From positions 1 through 58,134 of the forward strand of contig NZ_VCKY01000037.1 of assembly GCF_005889735.1 (NCBI RefSeq): a stretch of 58,134 nucleotides of DNA, written 5' to 3'. Below the pieces are notes generated by a model. That model saw only the letters and a list, made by a program, of their open reading frames with translations. It searched no databases and was not told the DNA's origin. Below, one piece after another: positions 15,202 to 23,796 of this stretch; the stretch's first letter is position 1; the number at the start of each line of letters is the position of its first letter. The DNA comes from Nonomuraea turkmeniaca. Its GTDB lineage: Bacteria > Actinomycetota > Actinomycetes > Streptosporangiales > Streptosporangiaceae. Both the position numbers and the translations under genes were made by a program.

Positions 15202-15911
15202 TGTGCCGCCACGCGGCCTGGCTCGGCGCGCCGAGAGCCGCGGCCGCGCTGATCCACGAGCCTGCGCACGGTCTGCGCACGCAGTCGTACGCGCCCCGGC
15301 GGCAGCGGCACGGCACGGTCAACGCCGACGGCTTCGGCATGGGCTGGTACGACCCCGTCCGCCCCGAACCCATCCGCTACCGCCGTTCCATCCCGATCTG
15401 GGCGGACGCCAACCTGCCCGCGCTCGCCCAGGTCGCCCGCTCCGGCTGCCTGCTGGCGGCCGTGCGCTGCGCCACCACCGGCATGCCGGTCGAGGAGAGC
15501 GCCACCGCGCCGTTCACCGACGGACCGTGGCTGCTCAGCCACAACGGCCGCGTCGAGCAGGACGCGGTCAGGGACCTCGCCGACGCCGCCGAGAGCACCT
15601 GCGACGCCGCCTGGGTCGCCGCCGCCGTGTTCCAGCGGCTGCGTACCGGGCTCGGCCTCGGCGAATCTCTCGCCGAGGTCGTCGTGAAAGCCGGGGCGAG
15701 GGACCCCGGCGCCCGCCTGAACCTGCTCGCCTGCGACGGCACGTCGCTCGCCGCGACCGTCTGGGGCGACACCCTCTTCCACCGGCCCGCAGAGGACGGC
15801 GTACTCGTGGTGAGCGAGCCACTCGACGACCTGCCCGGCTGGCAGGCCGTGCCGGAGCGGAGCCTGCTGCTCGTCACCTCTTCCGATGGCGTACGCGTCC
15901 AGCCCTTGTGA
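15201..15911 (+). CDS. egtC: Gamma-glutamyl hercynylcysteine S-oxide hydrolase EgtC
   Basis: EgtC removes the glutamyl group from the EgtB product. It is a class II glutamine amidotransferase (Ntn hydrolase): the start GTG is followed directly by the Cys codon, so the mature N-terminus is the catalytic Cys of CRHAAWLGAP. Further motifs are NADGFGMGWYD, CLLAAVRCATTGMPVEE and LLSHNGRVEQ. The 236 residues match the family length. Translation is coupled to egtB by TAGTG. Confidence 0.94.
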   Translation: MCRHAAWLGAPRAAAALIHEPAHGLRTQSYAPRRQRHGTVNADGFGMGWYDPVRPEPIRYRRSIPIWADANLPALAQVARSGCLLAAVRCATTGMPVEESATAPFTDGPWLLSHNGRVEQDAVRDLADAAESTCDAAWVAAAVFQRLRTGLGLGESLAEVVVKAGARDPGARLNLLACDGTSLAATVWGDTLFHRPAEDGVLVVSEPLDDLPGWQAVPERSLLLVTSSDGVRVQPL

Positions 15912-15926
15912 CTTTGAGGAGATCTC

Positions 15927-16907
15927 GTGCCTATCAGCCAGTCGACCGTGCAGTTGATCGACCATCTTGACCGCGACTACCTGCGCCACGCTCTCGAACA
16001 CGATGTCCGTACCGGTCTGACCGCGACGCCCAAATGGTTGCCGCCCAAGTGGTTCTACGACGAGGTGGGCAGCGACCTGTTCTCCCAGATCACCCGGTTG
16101 CCCGAGTACTACCCCACGCGGCGGGAGCTGGCCATCCTCCAGGCGCGGGCGGGCGAGCTCGCGGCGGTCAGCGGTGCGGACACGCTGGTCGAGCTCGGGT
16201 CGGGGACCAGCGAGAAGACCGTCCTGCTGCTCGACGCCCTCACCGCGGCCGGGTCGTTGCGCGGCTACACGCCGGTGGACGTGGACGCGGTCACGCTGCG
16301 GTCGGCCGCGAACCGGCTGGCCGCCCGCTATCCCGGACTCGCCGTACAGGCCGTGTGCGCCGACTTCGAACGGCACCTGCGCCTGCTGCCGCGTACGGGC
16401 CGGCGCATGGTGGCCTTCCTGGGCGGCACCATCGGGAACCTGGAGCCCGCGGCCCGGGAGGTGTTCTTGAAGGAGCTGCGCGACAACCTCCTCCCCGGTG
16501 ACACCTTCCTGCTCGGAGCCGACCTGGTGAAGGACCGGGGCCGGCTGGTCGCCGCCTACGACGACGCGGCCGGCGTGACGGCCGCCTTCAACCGCAACGT
16601 GCTGCACGTGATCAACCGGCAACTGGACGCCGACTTCGAGCCGGACGCCTTCGAGCACGTCGCCCTGTACGACGAGCGCAACGACTGGATCGAGATGCGG
16701 CTGCGGGCGTCCAAGGCCATGCGGGTCCGGATCGGCGGGCTCGGCCTGACCGTGGACTTCGCCGACGGGGAGGAGACGCGTACCGAGATCAGCGCGAAGT
16801 TCCGGCCTGGCGGCCTGCGCCGCGAACTGGCGGCGGCGGGGTTCACGATGCGCCGCTGGTACACCGACCCTTCCGGCGACTTCGCCCTGCTCCTGGCCGA
16901 GGCGTGA
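15927..16907 (+). CDS. egtD: L-histidine N-alpha-methyltransferase EgtD
   Basis: EgtD trimethylates histidine to hercynine with S-adenosylmethionine. The 326-residue protein has the family hallmarks: KWFYDEVGSDLFSQITRLPE and YYPTRRELAIL near the N-terminus, the SAM loop LVELGSGTSEKTVLLLDAL, FLGGTIGNLEP, LLGADLVKD and the C-terminal EISAKFRPGGL. GTG at 15927 follows TGAGGAG. It overlaps egtE by 4 bases. Confidence 0.96.
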   Translation: MPISQSTVQLIDHLDRDYLRHALEHDVRTGLTATPKWLPPKWFYDEVGSDLFSQITRLPEYYPTRRELAILQARAGELAAVSGADTLVELGSGTSEKTVLLLDALTAAGSLRGYTPVDVDAVTLRSAANRLAARYPGLAVQAVCADFERHLRLLPRTGRRMVAFLGGTIGNLEPAAREVFLKELRDNLLPGDTFLLGADLVKDRGRLVAAYDDAAGVTAAFNRNVLHVINRQLDADFEPDAFEHVALYDERNDWIEMRLRASKAMRVRIGGLGLTVDFADGEETRTEISAKFRPGGLRRELAAAGFTMRRWYTDPSGDFALLLAEA

Positions 16908-18055
16908 CCACCGCCACCTGCCAGGTGGCGGAGACGTGGCGGGCGGCGCGGTCCGTCGTGCCGCCCGGGCTCCTGGACGCCGCCGGGTGCAACGTGCCCA
17001 GCGACCGCACGTTCGACGCCGTGGTCGCGCACCTGCGGCTGGAGCGGGAGCGCGGTGGTTACGCCGCCGAGCCGGATCTCACCCCGGCCCGGTCGGCGCT
17101 GGCCGCCCTGACCGGGGCGAGTCCCGCCGACGTCGCGTTCACGGAGAGCGGGACGGCGGCGATGGCCACGCTGCTCGGCGGCTGGCGGCTGCCGCCGGGC
17201 AGCCGCGTCGGCTTCGCCCGCACGGAGTACGGCAGCACGCTGATGTTGCTGCGCCGCCTCGCCGGGGAACGCGGCTGGGAGCTCGTCGAGCTGCCGGTGG
17301 ACGACGACTCCCGCGTCGAGCTGGATGGGCTGCGGTCCCGGCTGACGTCGGGGCTGGACCTGGTCAGCGTGGTCCACATCGCCTCCCACCGAGGCGTCGT
17401 CCAGCCCGCCGAGGAGATCGGAGCGTTGTGCCGGGCCGCCGGGGTGCCGCTGGTGCTGGATGTCTGTCAGTCCCTCGGCCAGGTGCCGGTCGGCGGCGTG
17501 GGCGCGACCGCTTACGTGGGCACCTCCCGCAAGTGGCTGGCCGGGCCGCGCGGCGTCGGCTTCCTCATCGTGCCCGGCCGCACGCCCGACATGGACGCCG
17601 CCGCCCCGACCCTCGGCGGCCACGTCTGGACGGCCGGCACGACGACACCGGCTCCGCTGCCTGACGCGATTCGCTACGAGGGCTCGGAGGGCGGGATCGC
17701 GGCGCGGATCGCACTCGGCCTGGCCGCGCAGGAACACCAGGCCCTCGGCCCTGCCGCCGTCCACGCCCACCTGGCGGGCCTCGGCGGCATGGCCCGGCGC
17801 ATCCTCGACGGCGCCGGCGGCTGGCGGGTGGTCGAGCCGCTCGACGAGCCCTCCGCCATCGTCACCCTCAGGCCGCCGCCGGGCGACTCGGCCGAGGACG
17901 CCAGATCGCGGGCGGCCCGGGCGGGCCTGCTCGTGGGCGCCGCCCCCGTCGCCCGGGCGCCCCTGGACCTGCATGAGCCCGTGCTCCGTGTCTCCCCGCC
18001 TCCCGGCACGGATCCGGCCACCCTGCGGGAACTCGCCCGCGTCCTGGCCGGCTGA
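16904..18055 (+). CDS. egtE: Ergothioneine C-S lyase EgtE (PLP-dependent)
   Basis: EgtE cleaves hercynylcysteine sulfoxide to ergothioneine. The 383-residue protein is a class V aminotransferase-like PLP enzyme: FTESGTAAMATLLGGW, VVHIASHRGVVQPAEEIGAL, the Asp region PLVLDVCQSLGQVPV and the PLP Lys in YVGTSRKWLAGPRGVGFL. It is the last gene of the five-gene run; the next gene is convergent. The order A-B-C-D-E with overlaps marks one operon for the whole pathway. Confidence 0.92.
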   Translation: MTTATCQVAETWRAARSVVPPGLLDAAGCNVPSDRTFDAVVAHLRLERERGGYAAEPDLTPARSALAALTGASPADVAFTESGTAAMATLLGGWRLPPGSRVGFARTEYGSTLMLLRRLAGERGWELVELPVDDDSRVELDGLRSRLTSGLDLVSVVHIASHRGVVQPAEEIGALCRAAGVPLVLDVCQSLGQVPVGGVGATAYVGTSRKWLAGPRGVGFLIVPGRTPDMDAAAPTLGGHVWTAGTTTPAPLPDAIRYEGSEGGIAARIALGLAAQEHQALGPAAVHAHLAGLGGMARRILDGAGGWRVVEPLDEPSAIVTLRPPPGDSAEDARSRAARAGLLVGAAPVARAPLDLHEPVLRVSPPPGTDPATLRELARVLAG

Positions 18056-18106
18056 CCCGGCCGCCGGCAGGGAGGCGTGGTAAGAGCGGCCGGATCGGCG
18101 CGCCCG

Positions 18107-19492
18107 TCAGGACCGCTCGACGGTAAAGGAGCTGCAGCCCCCGCCCCGGACGATGCCGCGGAGAGTGGAGGGGCGATCCTCGGTGAGGTTCGCGCGGAGG
18201 CCGACCATGACATAGTCGCCCGGCCGGTCGATCCAGCGCTCGCCGGTCAATTGCAGGACCCGTCCGGTCAGCCAGCCGCTCATGGCGAAGGAGCCGGAGG
18301 GCACGCCGGGATTGCTGGGGTCGGCTTTGAAGGCGAAAACCGCCTCGAGCTGGCCCGGCGACGTCTCCTTGATCGTGAGCTCAAGCGCGGTCTTGCCTTG
18401 GTTGCACAGGTACGTGCCGGTCCATCGACCGGCCACGGAGGCGCGCTCGGGCACCGGCGTCGCCGCCGTCGGCGTCGGCCCTGTGGGAGTCGGCCCTGTG
18501 GGAGTCACCAGGGCGGGGCCGCGGCTGATGACCGCGACCGGCTCCTGCTGCTGCCGCTTGGTCAGGAACACCGCAGCGGTGGCGGCCACCGCGAGCAAGA
18601 TCACAACTCCGGCGACCAGCCCGATCACCAGGCCCGCCGAGCTCTTCGACGGGGCGGGTAGCACTTGGGTGGGCGGTGGGGCGTACGCGGGAGGCGGCAC
18701 AAAGGTCGGCCGGCCCTGCCCGGCTCCGTGCAGGAATGCCAGCACCTCCTCCGCGGTCGGCCGATACTCCGGCCGCTTGGCTAGACACCGGTCCACGATG
18801 GGCTGGAGCGGCTGGGGCAGCCGCGACAGGTTCGCCGGGCCGTGCAGCACCCGATGGGACACGGCCGGAACGCCGTCCTCGCCGAAAGCGGGCAGCCCGG
18901 TCGCGGCGTAGATCATCGTCACGGCCCAGGAGAACAGGTCGGAGGCCGGTCCCACCGGATGGCCGGCCACCTGCTCCGGCGACGAGTAGGCGGGCACCAC
19001 CGCCGGCTCCGGCGGCCGGGCGACACCGAGATCGACCACCTTCGGCCCTTCGGCGCCGAGCAACACGTTGGCCGGGCTGAAATCCAGGTGTGCGATGCCC
19101 GCCCGGTGAATCGCCGCCAGCGCGGCGATCGTGCTGGTCGCGAGCCAGTGCAGTTGGTCCGCGTCACGCGGGCCTTCCCGGCGGATCAACTCTGCCAGGG
19201 ATACGCCTTGCACGTATTCGCTGACCACGTAGAGCCGGTCACCGTACGTCCCGGCCGTCCACACCCGCGCGGTGGCCGGCTCGGTAACCTGCTGCGCCGC
19301 GGCCACCGCACGCTGAGTCTCGGCATCACCCGCGGGCAGTAGCTTGATCGCCACATGTCCGCCCGCCGAGCGGCCCAGGTAGACGACTGACCGGCTGCCC
19401 CGGCCCAGCACACCGACCAGCGGGTATTCGCCCAGCTGTGCGGGATCCGACTCTGTTAACGCCTGAACGCCGTCCATATGGGTTCCGACCAT
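18107..19492 (-). CDS. Membrane Ser/Thr protein kinase, atypical, with extracellular domain
   Basis: A 461-residue kinase with a cytoplasmic N-terminal domain, proline-rich linker, one membrane helix (GLVIGLVAGVVILLAVAATA, about residue 290) and an extracellular domain of about 105 residues beginning VAGRWTGTYLCNQGKTALEL. Kinase motifs are a glycine loop LGRGSRSVVYLG, VAIK (Lys50), the catalytic loop HLDFSPANVLL and the metal loop VVDLGVA. The catalytic Arg of HRD is Leu, and DFG is DLG. The segment between DLG and the PE motif (YSSPEQ) is only about 15 residues, without the usual phospho-Thr stretch. It may therefore be constitutively active or regulated differently from PknB-type kinases. 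The start is ATG 19492 or, equally plausible, ATG 19477. Confidence 0.88.
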   Translation of the reverse strand: MVGTHMDGVQALTESDPAQLGEYPLVGVLGRGSRSVVYLGRSAGGHVAIKLLPAGDAETQRAVAAAQQVTEPATARVWTAGTYGDRLYVVSEYVQGVSLAELIRREGPRDADQLHWLATSTIAALAAIHRAGIAHLDFSPANVLLGAEGPKVVDLGVARPPEPAVVPAYSSPEQVAGHPVGPASDLFSWAVTMIYAATGLPAFGEDGVPAVSHRVLHGPANLSRLPQPLQPIVDRCLAKRPEYRPTAEEVLAFLHGAGQGRPTFVPPPAYAPPPTQVLPAPSKSSAGLVIGLVAGVVILLAVAATAAVFLTKRQQQEPVAVISRGPALVTPTGPTPTGPTPTAATPVPERASVAGRWTGTYLCNQGKTALELTIKETSPGQLEAVFAFKADPSNPGVPSGSFAMSGWLTGRVLQLTGERWIDRPGDYVMVGLRANLTEDRPSTLRGIVRGGGCSSFTVERS

Positions 19493-19550
19493 AGCGACGT
19501 ACGGCCCTCATATGAAGGGCGGGTGTCTCGTCGAGCGGTGCGGCAGGAAC

Positions 19551-20189
19551 TTATGCGCCCTGCGTGCCGTACCAGCGCCACTCGGTGAGTCGTGGACGAT
19601 CGGGCAGGGTGGTGCGTCCGGTCGCCCACAGCAGGACCGCCCAGACGTCGAAGTCGATGGCGACATGGGGGAAGAGCGTCTTCAGCACCCGCTCGCACAA
19701 CTCCCTTGGCGGTGACCACTCCAGATTCAGCCCCTGAGCGACGTCATGGGTGTGCACGAGGGTCTCGACAACGCCCATGGCGGCAAAGCCCTCTGGATCC
19801 GAGGGCCCGAAGACGTGGTAGGCCACGGTCGTCGAGGGGGTCGTGCGCAGGACGGACGCGAGCAGGCCACCGCACGCCTCCAGGATGGTCATGAGGCCCT
19901 CGGGGCCGGCGGCCCGGTCGACGAAGATGACGTTCGCCGGCCCACCGCTTCGGTCGCTGCTCGTCCGGAACGGCAACAGCGTGGACATCGGCGGCTCCCC
20001 GAGCCCGAACCTCGCGGCGTAGGTGAACAGGTCATCGGCCAGATGCTCGAGCGTCTCCCAGCACGTCCACTCGAGTGTTCCGGCCTTGGCCTCCCACCCC
20101 TGGGGATCCGCGTCCCTCAGGGCGTCGATGGCGAGAGCGACGGCCCGGCGCACGTCCTCTCCGTCGACCGCGGTGTTCGCGCTGTGCAT
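19551..20189 (-). CDS. DinB/maleylpyruvate-isomerase-like metal-dependent protein
   Basis: A 212-residue four-helix-bundle protein. LEWTCWETLEHLADDLFTYA carries the first His of a DinB-type metal site, and VVETLVHTHDVAQGL carries the His-x3-His pattern (approximate) of the third helix. Family members act as mycothiol-dependent isomerases or transferases, or are of unknown function; the substrate cannot be told. It stands alone, transcribed in the same direction as the atypical kinase 58 bases downstream. Confidence 0.78.
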   Translation of the reverse strand: MHSANTAVDGEDVRRAVALAIDALRDADPQGWEAKAGTLEWTCWETLEHLADDLFTYAARFGLGEPPMSTLLPFRTSSDRSGGPANVIFVDRAAGPEGLMTILEACGGLLASVLRTTPSTTVAYHVFGPSDPEGFAAMGVVETLVHTHDVAQGLNLEWSPPRELCERVLKTLFPHVAIDFDVWAVLLWATGRTTLPDRPRLTEWRWYGTQGA

Positions 20190-20204
20190 GCGGAGGATCG
20201 TAAC

Positions 20205-20340
20205 AACGGCCGGCCCTGATCCGTCCGGCTCGGGGTGACCTGCGGCTCGACCTCCCAGTAGCGGCCGGGCAGGAACCCGTTGACCTGGACGAGGCCACGG
20301 CTCGATCCTGGCAGGGCGAGGAAGGTCCCCGCCTCATCGG
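20205..20340 (-). pseudogene. GH35 beta-galactosidase 3' remnant
   Basis: On the reverse strand, TFLALPGSSRGLVQVNG runs into GFLPGRYWEVEPQ. This matches the C-terminal beta-sandwich signature of GH35 beta-galactosidases, where a Gly-x-(V/W)-x-V-N-G-x-x-L-G-R-Y-W motif is followed by a (G/x)PQ turn close to the end. The expected final strand (LYVPxxLL) is replaced by unrelated sequence, and nothing of the catalytic barrel remains. The nucleoside hydrolase start region lies across the other end of the fragment. Confidence 0.6.
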
Positions 20341-20351
20341 GAAAGGCCTCT

Positions 20352-21224
20352 ATGAGTTCTTCGACCGTGCGTGTCATCCTCGACACCGACATCGGCACCG
20401 ACGTGGACGACGCGCTGGCGCTCGCCGTCCTGCTCGGCTCACCCGAGGTGGACCTGCTCGGCTGCACGACCGTCTATGGTGACACGCTGCTGCGGGCACG
20501 CCTGGCAAAACGGCTGGTACGGCTCGCGTCCCGGTCGCCGGCCGTCATCCCCGGAGCCGCGAAGACGCTGACCGACCGGCCCGCCTGGTGGGCAGGCCAC
20601 GAAGGCAGGCTCTTCACCGACCTCGACACGGAGGAGGTGGACTCGGGGGACGCGGTGGCGTACCTGGTGGACCGGGTGAGTCGCGAGCCAGGGCAGGTCG
20701 ACGTGGTGGCGGTCGGGCCGCTCACCAACATCGCGCACGCCATCACCGCCTCGCCGTCGTTCGCCCGTGACGTCCGGCACCTATGGATCATGGGCGGCCG
20801 ATTCGACGACCCGAAGCCCGAGCACAACCTGAAATGCGATCCGGAGGCGGCGGCCGTCGTCTTCGGCTGCGGCGCGCCGATCACGGTGACCGGTCTGGAG
20901 ATCACCACCACGGTCCGCCTGGACGGCGTGGACGTCTCCAGCATCGGGGGCGCCGGCGCGCTCGGGGCGGTGCTGAAGGCGGAGATCGAGCAGTGGTGGC
21001 GGTTCTGGAACAAGGAGTGGAACTGCCCGCACGACCCGATCACGGTGCTGACCATGCTGGTGCCGGAGCTGTTCGGGTTCAGCCCCGACGGCCGGGTGGT
21101 GGTCGGGGCGGACGGGTCGAGCACGTTCGAAGAGGGTGACGGTCGCACGCGCATCACCACGTCGGCCCTGACCGAGCCGGTGGCCCGGGAGATCGTCCGC
21201 CGCATCGTGGCCGCCGCCGCGTAG
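20352..21224 (+). CDS. Inosine/uridine-preferring nucleoside hydrolase family protein
   Basis: A 290-residue enzyme that hydrolyses the N-glycosidic bond of nucleosides. The calcium/ribose-binding signature appears at the N-terminus as LDTDIGTDVDDALALAVLL (normally DxDxxxDD). VDVVAVGPLTNIAHAI and LWIMGGRFDD follow, then HNLKCDPEAAAVVF with the conserved N-x-x-x-DPEAA block, and a C-terminal HDPITVLTML. ATG at 20352 was chosen because the core fold begins about 8 residues later; the preceding bases belong to a GH35 remnant. Substrate preference is not predictable. Confidence 0.92.
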   Translation: MSSSTVRVILDTDIGTDVDDALALAVLLGSPEVDLLGCTTVYGDTLLRARLAKRLVRLASRSPAVIPGAAKTLTDRPAWWAGHEGRLFTDLDTEEVDSGDAVAYLVDRVSREPGQVDVVAVGPLTNIAHAITASPSFARDVRHLWIMGGRFDDPKPEHNLKCDPEAAAVVFGCGAPITVTGLEITTTVRLDGVDVSSIGGAGALGAVLKAEIEQWWRFWNKEWNCPHDPITVLTMLVPELFGFSPDGRVVVGADGSSTFEEGDGRTRITTSALTEPVAREIVRRIVAAAA

Positions 21225-21542
21225 CAGCTGATCTCTCCGATCGGCCGAACTCCAGGCCTCGGCGAGCTTCGCAGCAACCCGCGTCCGTCCACCGGGCGGG
21301 CCCTCGGCAAAGACCATCCCATGCGTGAGCCCGGTCTTCGCCCTGGGTCGGCGATGATTCGGCATTCGGCCCCGATATGCCCGATGACCAGGCATATCGC
21401 CCGTAGTGTCCGGCACCTGCCGTGGGCATATGTTGGTATGCGTGAGCGCATCCTGCGCGAACTCGGCTCCATTCCAGGGCCCGGATCGCCGGCTGGGTCG
21501 CCGGCAGGCCGGCATCTCCGGCGAGCAGCCTCTCGGCGGTGA
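21225..21542. promoter_or_regulatory. Intergenic region with GATATGCC inverted repeat
   Basis: This gene-free stretch precedes the STAND protein. GATATGCC (21374-21381) and GGCATATC (21391-21398) form a perfect 8-base inverted repeat with a 9-base spacer, and a third half-site GGCATAT occurs at 21425-21431. A regulator-binding region is likely, but the regulator is unknown. The rest of the interval shows nothing recognisable. Confidence 0.45.
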
Positions 21543-23654
21543 ATGAGCATGCCCGTGAACGACACGATCCGGAACGTCCCGGCCGCCGAGCAGCCGACGG
21601 CGGACTCCTCGCAGACCGACATTTCCGGTTTCGTCGGACGAAGGCGCGAGATCTCGGAAGTCATGCGGATCCTGCCGAAGACCCGTCTGCTGACGCTGAC
21701 CGGCGCGGGCGGGGTCGGCAAGACGCGGCTGGCGCGACGTGTCGGTGAGATCGCCATGCGGAAGTACCGTGATGGGGTTCTGCTGGTGGAGCTGGCCACC
21801 ATTGATGACGAGGACCTGCTGGCCCCGGCGGCGGCCGCCGCGCTGGGAATCCGTGACACCGGATCGGATCTCCTGACCCTGCTGGCGGAACGTCTGGCGG
21901 ACAAACGGATGCTGCTGGTGCTGGACAACTGCGAGCACCTGCTCGATGCGTGCGCCCGCCTGGTGTGCGGGCTCCTGCGCGGCACCTCGCGGCTGCGGAT
22001 CCTGGCCACCAGCCGTCAGGCGCTCGGCGTGTACGGCGAGCAGGTGCTGTGCGTGCCGTCGCTCCCGGTCCCGGAGCCCGGCGCCACCACGCGCGACATC
22101 GCCAGGCGAGACGCCGTGCGGCTCTTCGCCGAGCGGGCGGCGAGCATCCGGCCGGGCTTCCTCGTCGACGCGGCCAACGCCCGGGCGGTCGCCCGGCTGG
22201 CCCGGCGCCTGGACGGGATTCCGCTGGCCATCGAGCTGGCGGCGGTACACCTGCGCACGGCCTCGGTGGAAGAGCTGGTGAACGAGCTCGATGAACGCCT
22301 GGAAGTACGGGCCGAGGCCGGTCCCGGCAGGCTGGCGCGCCACCAGACCCTGCGGGCGACCATGGACTGGAGCTTCGGGCTGTGCTCGCCCGGCGAGCGA
22401 CGGCTGTGGGAGCGGCTGTCGATGTTCCCGGGCGGCGTCGATCTGGAGACCGCCGAAGCCGTCTGCCCCGGGCCGGGTCTGGCACGCGAGGACGTGCTGG
22501 ATCTGCTGGCCGGCCTGGTGGACAAGTCCATCCTGAGCGGAGCGGAGCAACACGGCGGCGGAATGCGCTACCGCATGCTGGAGACCATCCGCGCGTACGG
22601 CCGCGACCGGCTGCCCGCCACGGACGTGGAGACGCTGCGCGAGCGCTACATCGACCACTATCGCCGGCTGGCAGAGCGACTGCGCGTGGACCGGATGGTG
22701 CCCGACCAGATCGACCGCTCCCGGACGCTGAAGCAGGAGCTACCCAACGTGCGCGTCGCGCTCGACCTCTGCTTCGACAGGCCCGGCGACGCGCCCGCCG
22801 GCTTGGAGATCGCGTCCGCGCTGTGGGCCTACTGGATCATCGCCGGCGCGCTCAGCGAAGGCCGGCACTGGCTGAAACGCGGTCTCGCGCTCGTGCCAGG
22901 ACCGAGCGTCCCTAGGGTGATGGGCTTGTGGGCCGGCGGGCTGCTCGCCCTCTACCAGGGCGATCCGGTGGCCGGAGCCGCCCTGCGGGAGTGCTCGGCG
23001 CTTGCGCGGCAGCTGAGCGACGAGGCGGCGCTGGCGTTCGCCATCCAGATGTCCGGCGTCGCGGCGCTGTCCGAAGGCGACGCCGAGGGCGGGCTCGCGC
23101 TTTCGGAGGACGCTCTCACCCGTCACCGTGCGCGAGGCGACCTCCACGCCGTGGGGGTGACCCTGTACTTCGCCGCGCTCTATGCCGCGCCCCTGCGCCC
23201 CGACCGGGCCGCCGCTTACGGCGAGGAACTCGTGAGAATGTGTGAGGAGCGCGACGCGGCGCTCTTCCGTGCGTACGCGCTGTACGCGCTCGGCATGGCC
23301 TTCTGGCAACAGGGCGACTGGCGCCAGGCCGAGGCCAAGATGCGGGAAGTGGCCGCGTTCTGGAGCACCGTCGACGACCGGTGGGGCCTCCTCCAGTGCC
23401 TGGAGGCGCTGGCATGGACCTCTGAGGCACGCGGGCGGCACGAGCGGGCCGCCCGGCTGCTGGGCGCCGCTCACGACCTGTGGCGGGCGGTCGCCGCCTC
23501 TCCGGCACGGCTGCAGTTCCAGGCGAAGTCACACCAGGAGTGCGTCGAGCGGGCACGTCACGCGCTGGGGCCCCGGGCGTACACGGCGGCTTTCCGGGAC
23601 GGGACGCGGCTCGGGCCGTCCCGGGCCGCCGCCTACGCGCTGGAAGAGCCATGA
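21543..23654 (+). CDS. STAND NTPase with TPR-like C-terminal half, no DNA-binding domain
   Basis: A 703-residue protein of the AfsR/LuxR-related STAND type. An NB-ARC ATPase occupies about residues 25-330: FVGRRREISEVMRILPKT, P-loop LTGAGGVGKTRLARRV, Walker B MLLVLDNCEHLLDA, sensor RILATSRQALGVYGEQV, GLPL-like LARRLDGIPLAIELAA and a winged-helix part MDWSFGLCSPGERRLWERLS. A helical repeat region follows to the end (AAYGEELVRMCEERDAALFR, LYALGMAFWQQGDWRQAEAK). Close relatives carry an N-terminal SARP or a C-terminal LuxR helix-turn-helix. Here neither is visible, so it may act through a partner or have lost its output domain. The start is ATG 21543; the ribosome site is weak. Confidence 0.85.
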   Translation: MSMPVNDTIRNVPAAEQPTADSSQTDISGFVGRRREISEVMRILPKTRLLTLTGAGGVGKTRLARRVGEIAMRKYRDGVLLVELATIDDEDLLAPAAAAALGIRDTGSDLLTLLAERLADKRMLLVLDNCEHLLDACARLVCGLLRGTSRLRILATSRQALGVYGEQVLCVPSLPVPEPGATTRDIARRDAVRLFAERAASIRPGFLVDAANARAVARLARRLDGIPLAIELAAVHLRTASVEELVNELDERLEVRAEAGPGRLARHQTLRATMDWSFGLCSPGERRLWERLSMFPGGVDLETAEAVCPGPGLAREDVLDLLAGLVDKSILSGAEQHGGGMRYRMLETIRAYGRDRLPATDVETLRERYIDHYRRLAERLRVDRMVPDQIDRSRTLKQELPNVRVALDLCFDRPGDAPAGLEIASALWAYWIIAGALSEGRHWLKRGLALVPGPSVPRVMGLWAGGLLALYQGDPVAGAALRECSALARQLSDEAALAFAIQMSGVAALSEGDAEGGLALSEDALTRHRARGDLHAVGVTLYFAALYAAPLRPDRAAAYGEELVRMCEERDAALFRAYALYALGMAFWQQGDWRQAEAKMREVAAFWSTVDDRWGLLQCLEALAWTSEARGRHERAARLLGAAHDLWRAVAASPARLQFQAKSHQECVERARHALGPRAYTAAFRDGTRLGPSRAAAYALEEP

Positions 23655-23796
23655 CGAGCACCGCAGACACCGCCGTTCTCGGTGCGGGAGCTGCGCGCTT
23701 CCGACTCCATGGGATGGATCGCCTAGCGGTCGAGCTGCGCGAGCCCCTCGTCCAAGACCCCTGACCTTCGCCTGAGGCGTCAAGGAGGGGGCCGGG

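Noticed and set aside
23651..23764. 37-codon frame after the STAND gene (start overlapping its stop)
   Set aside because: The composition and lack of motifs suggest chance; it was considered as a lost LuxR domain but does not read as a helix-turn-helix in any frame.
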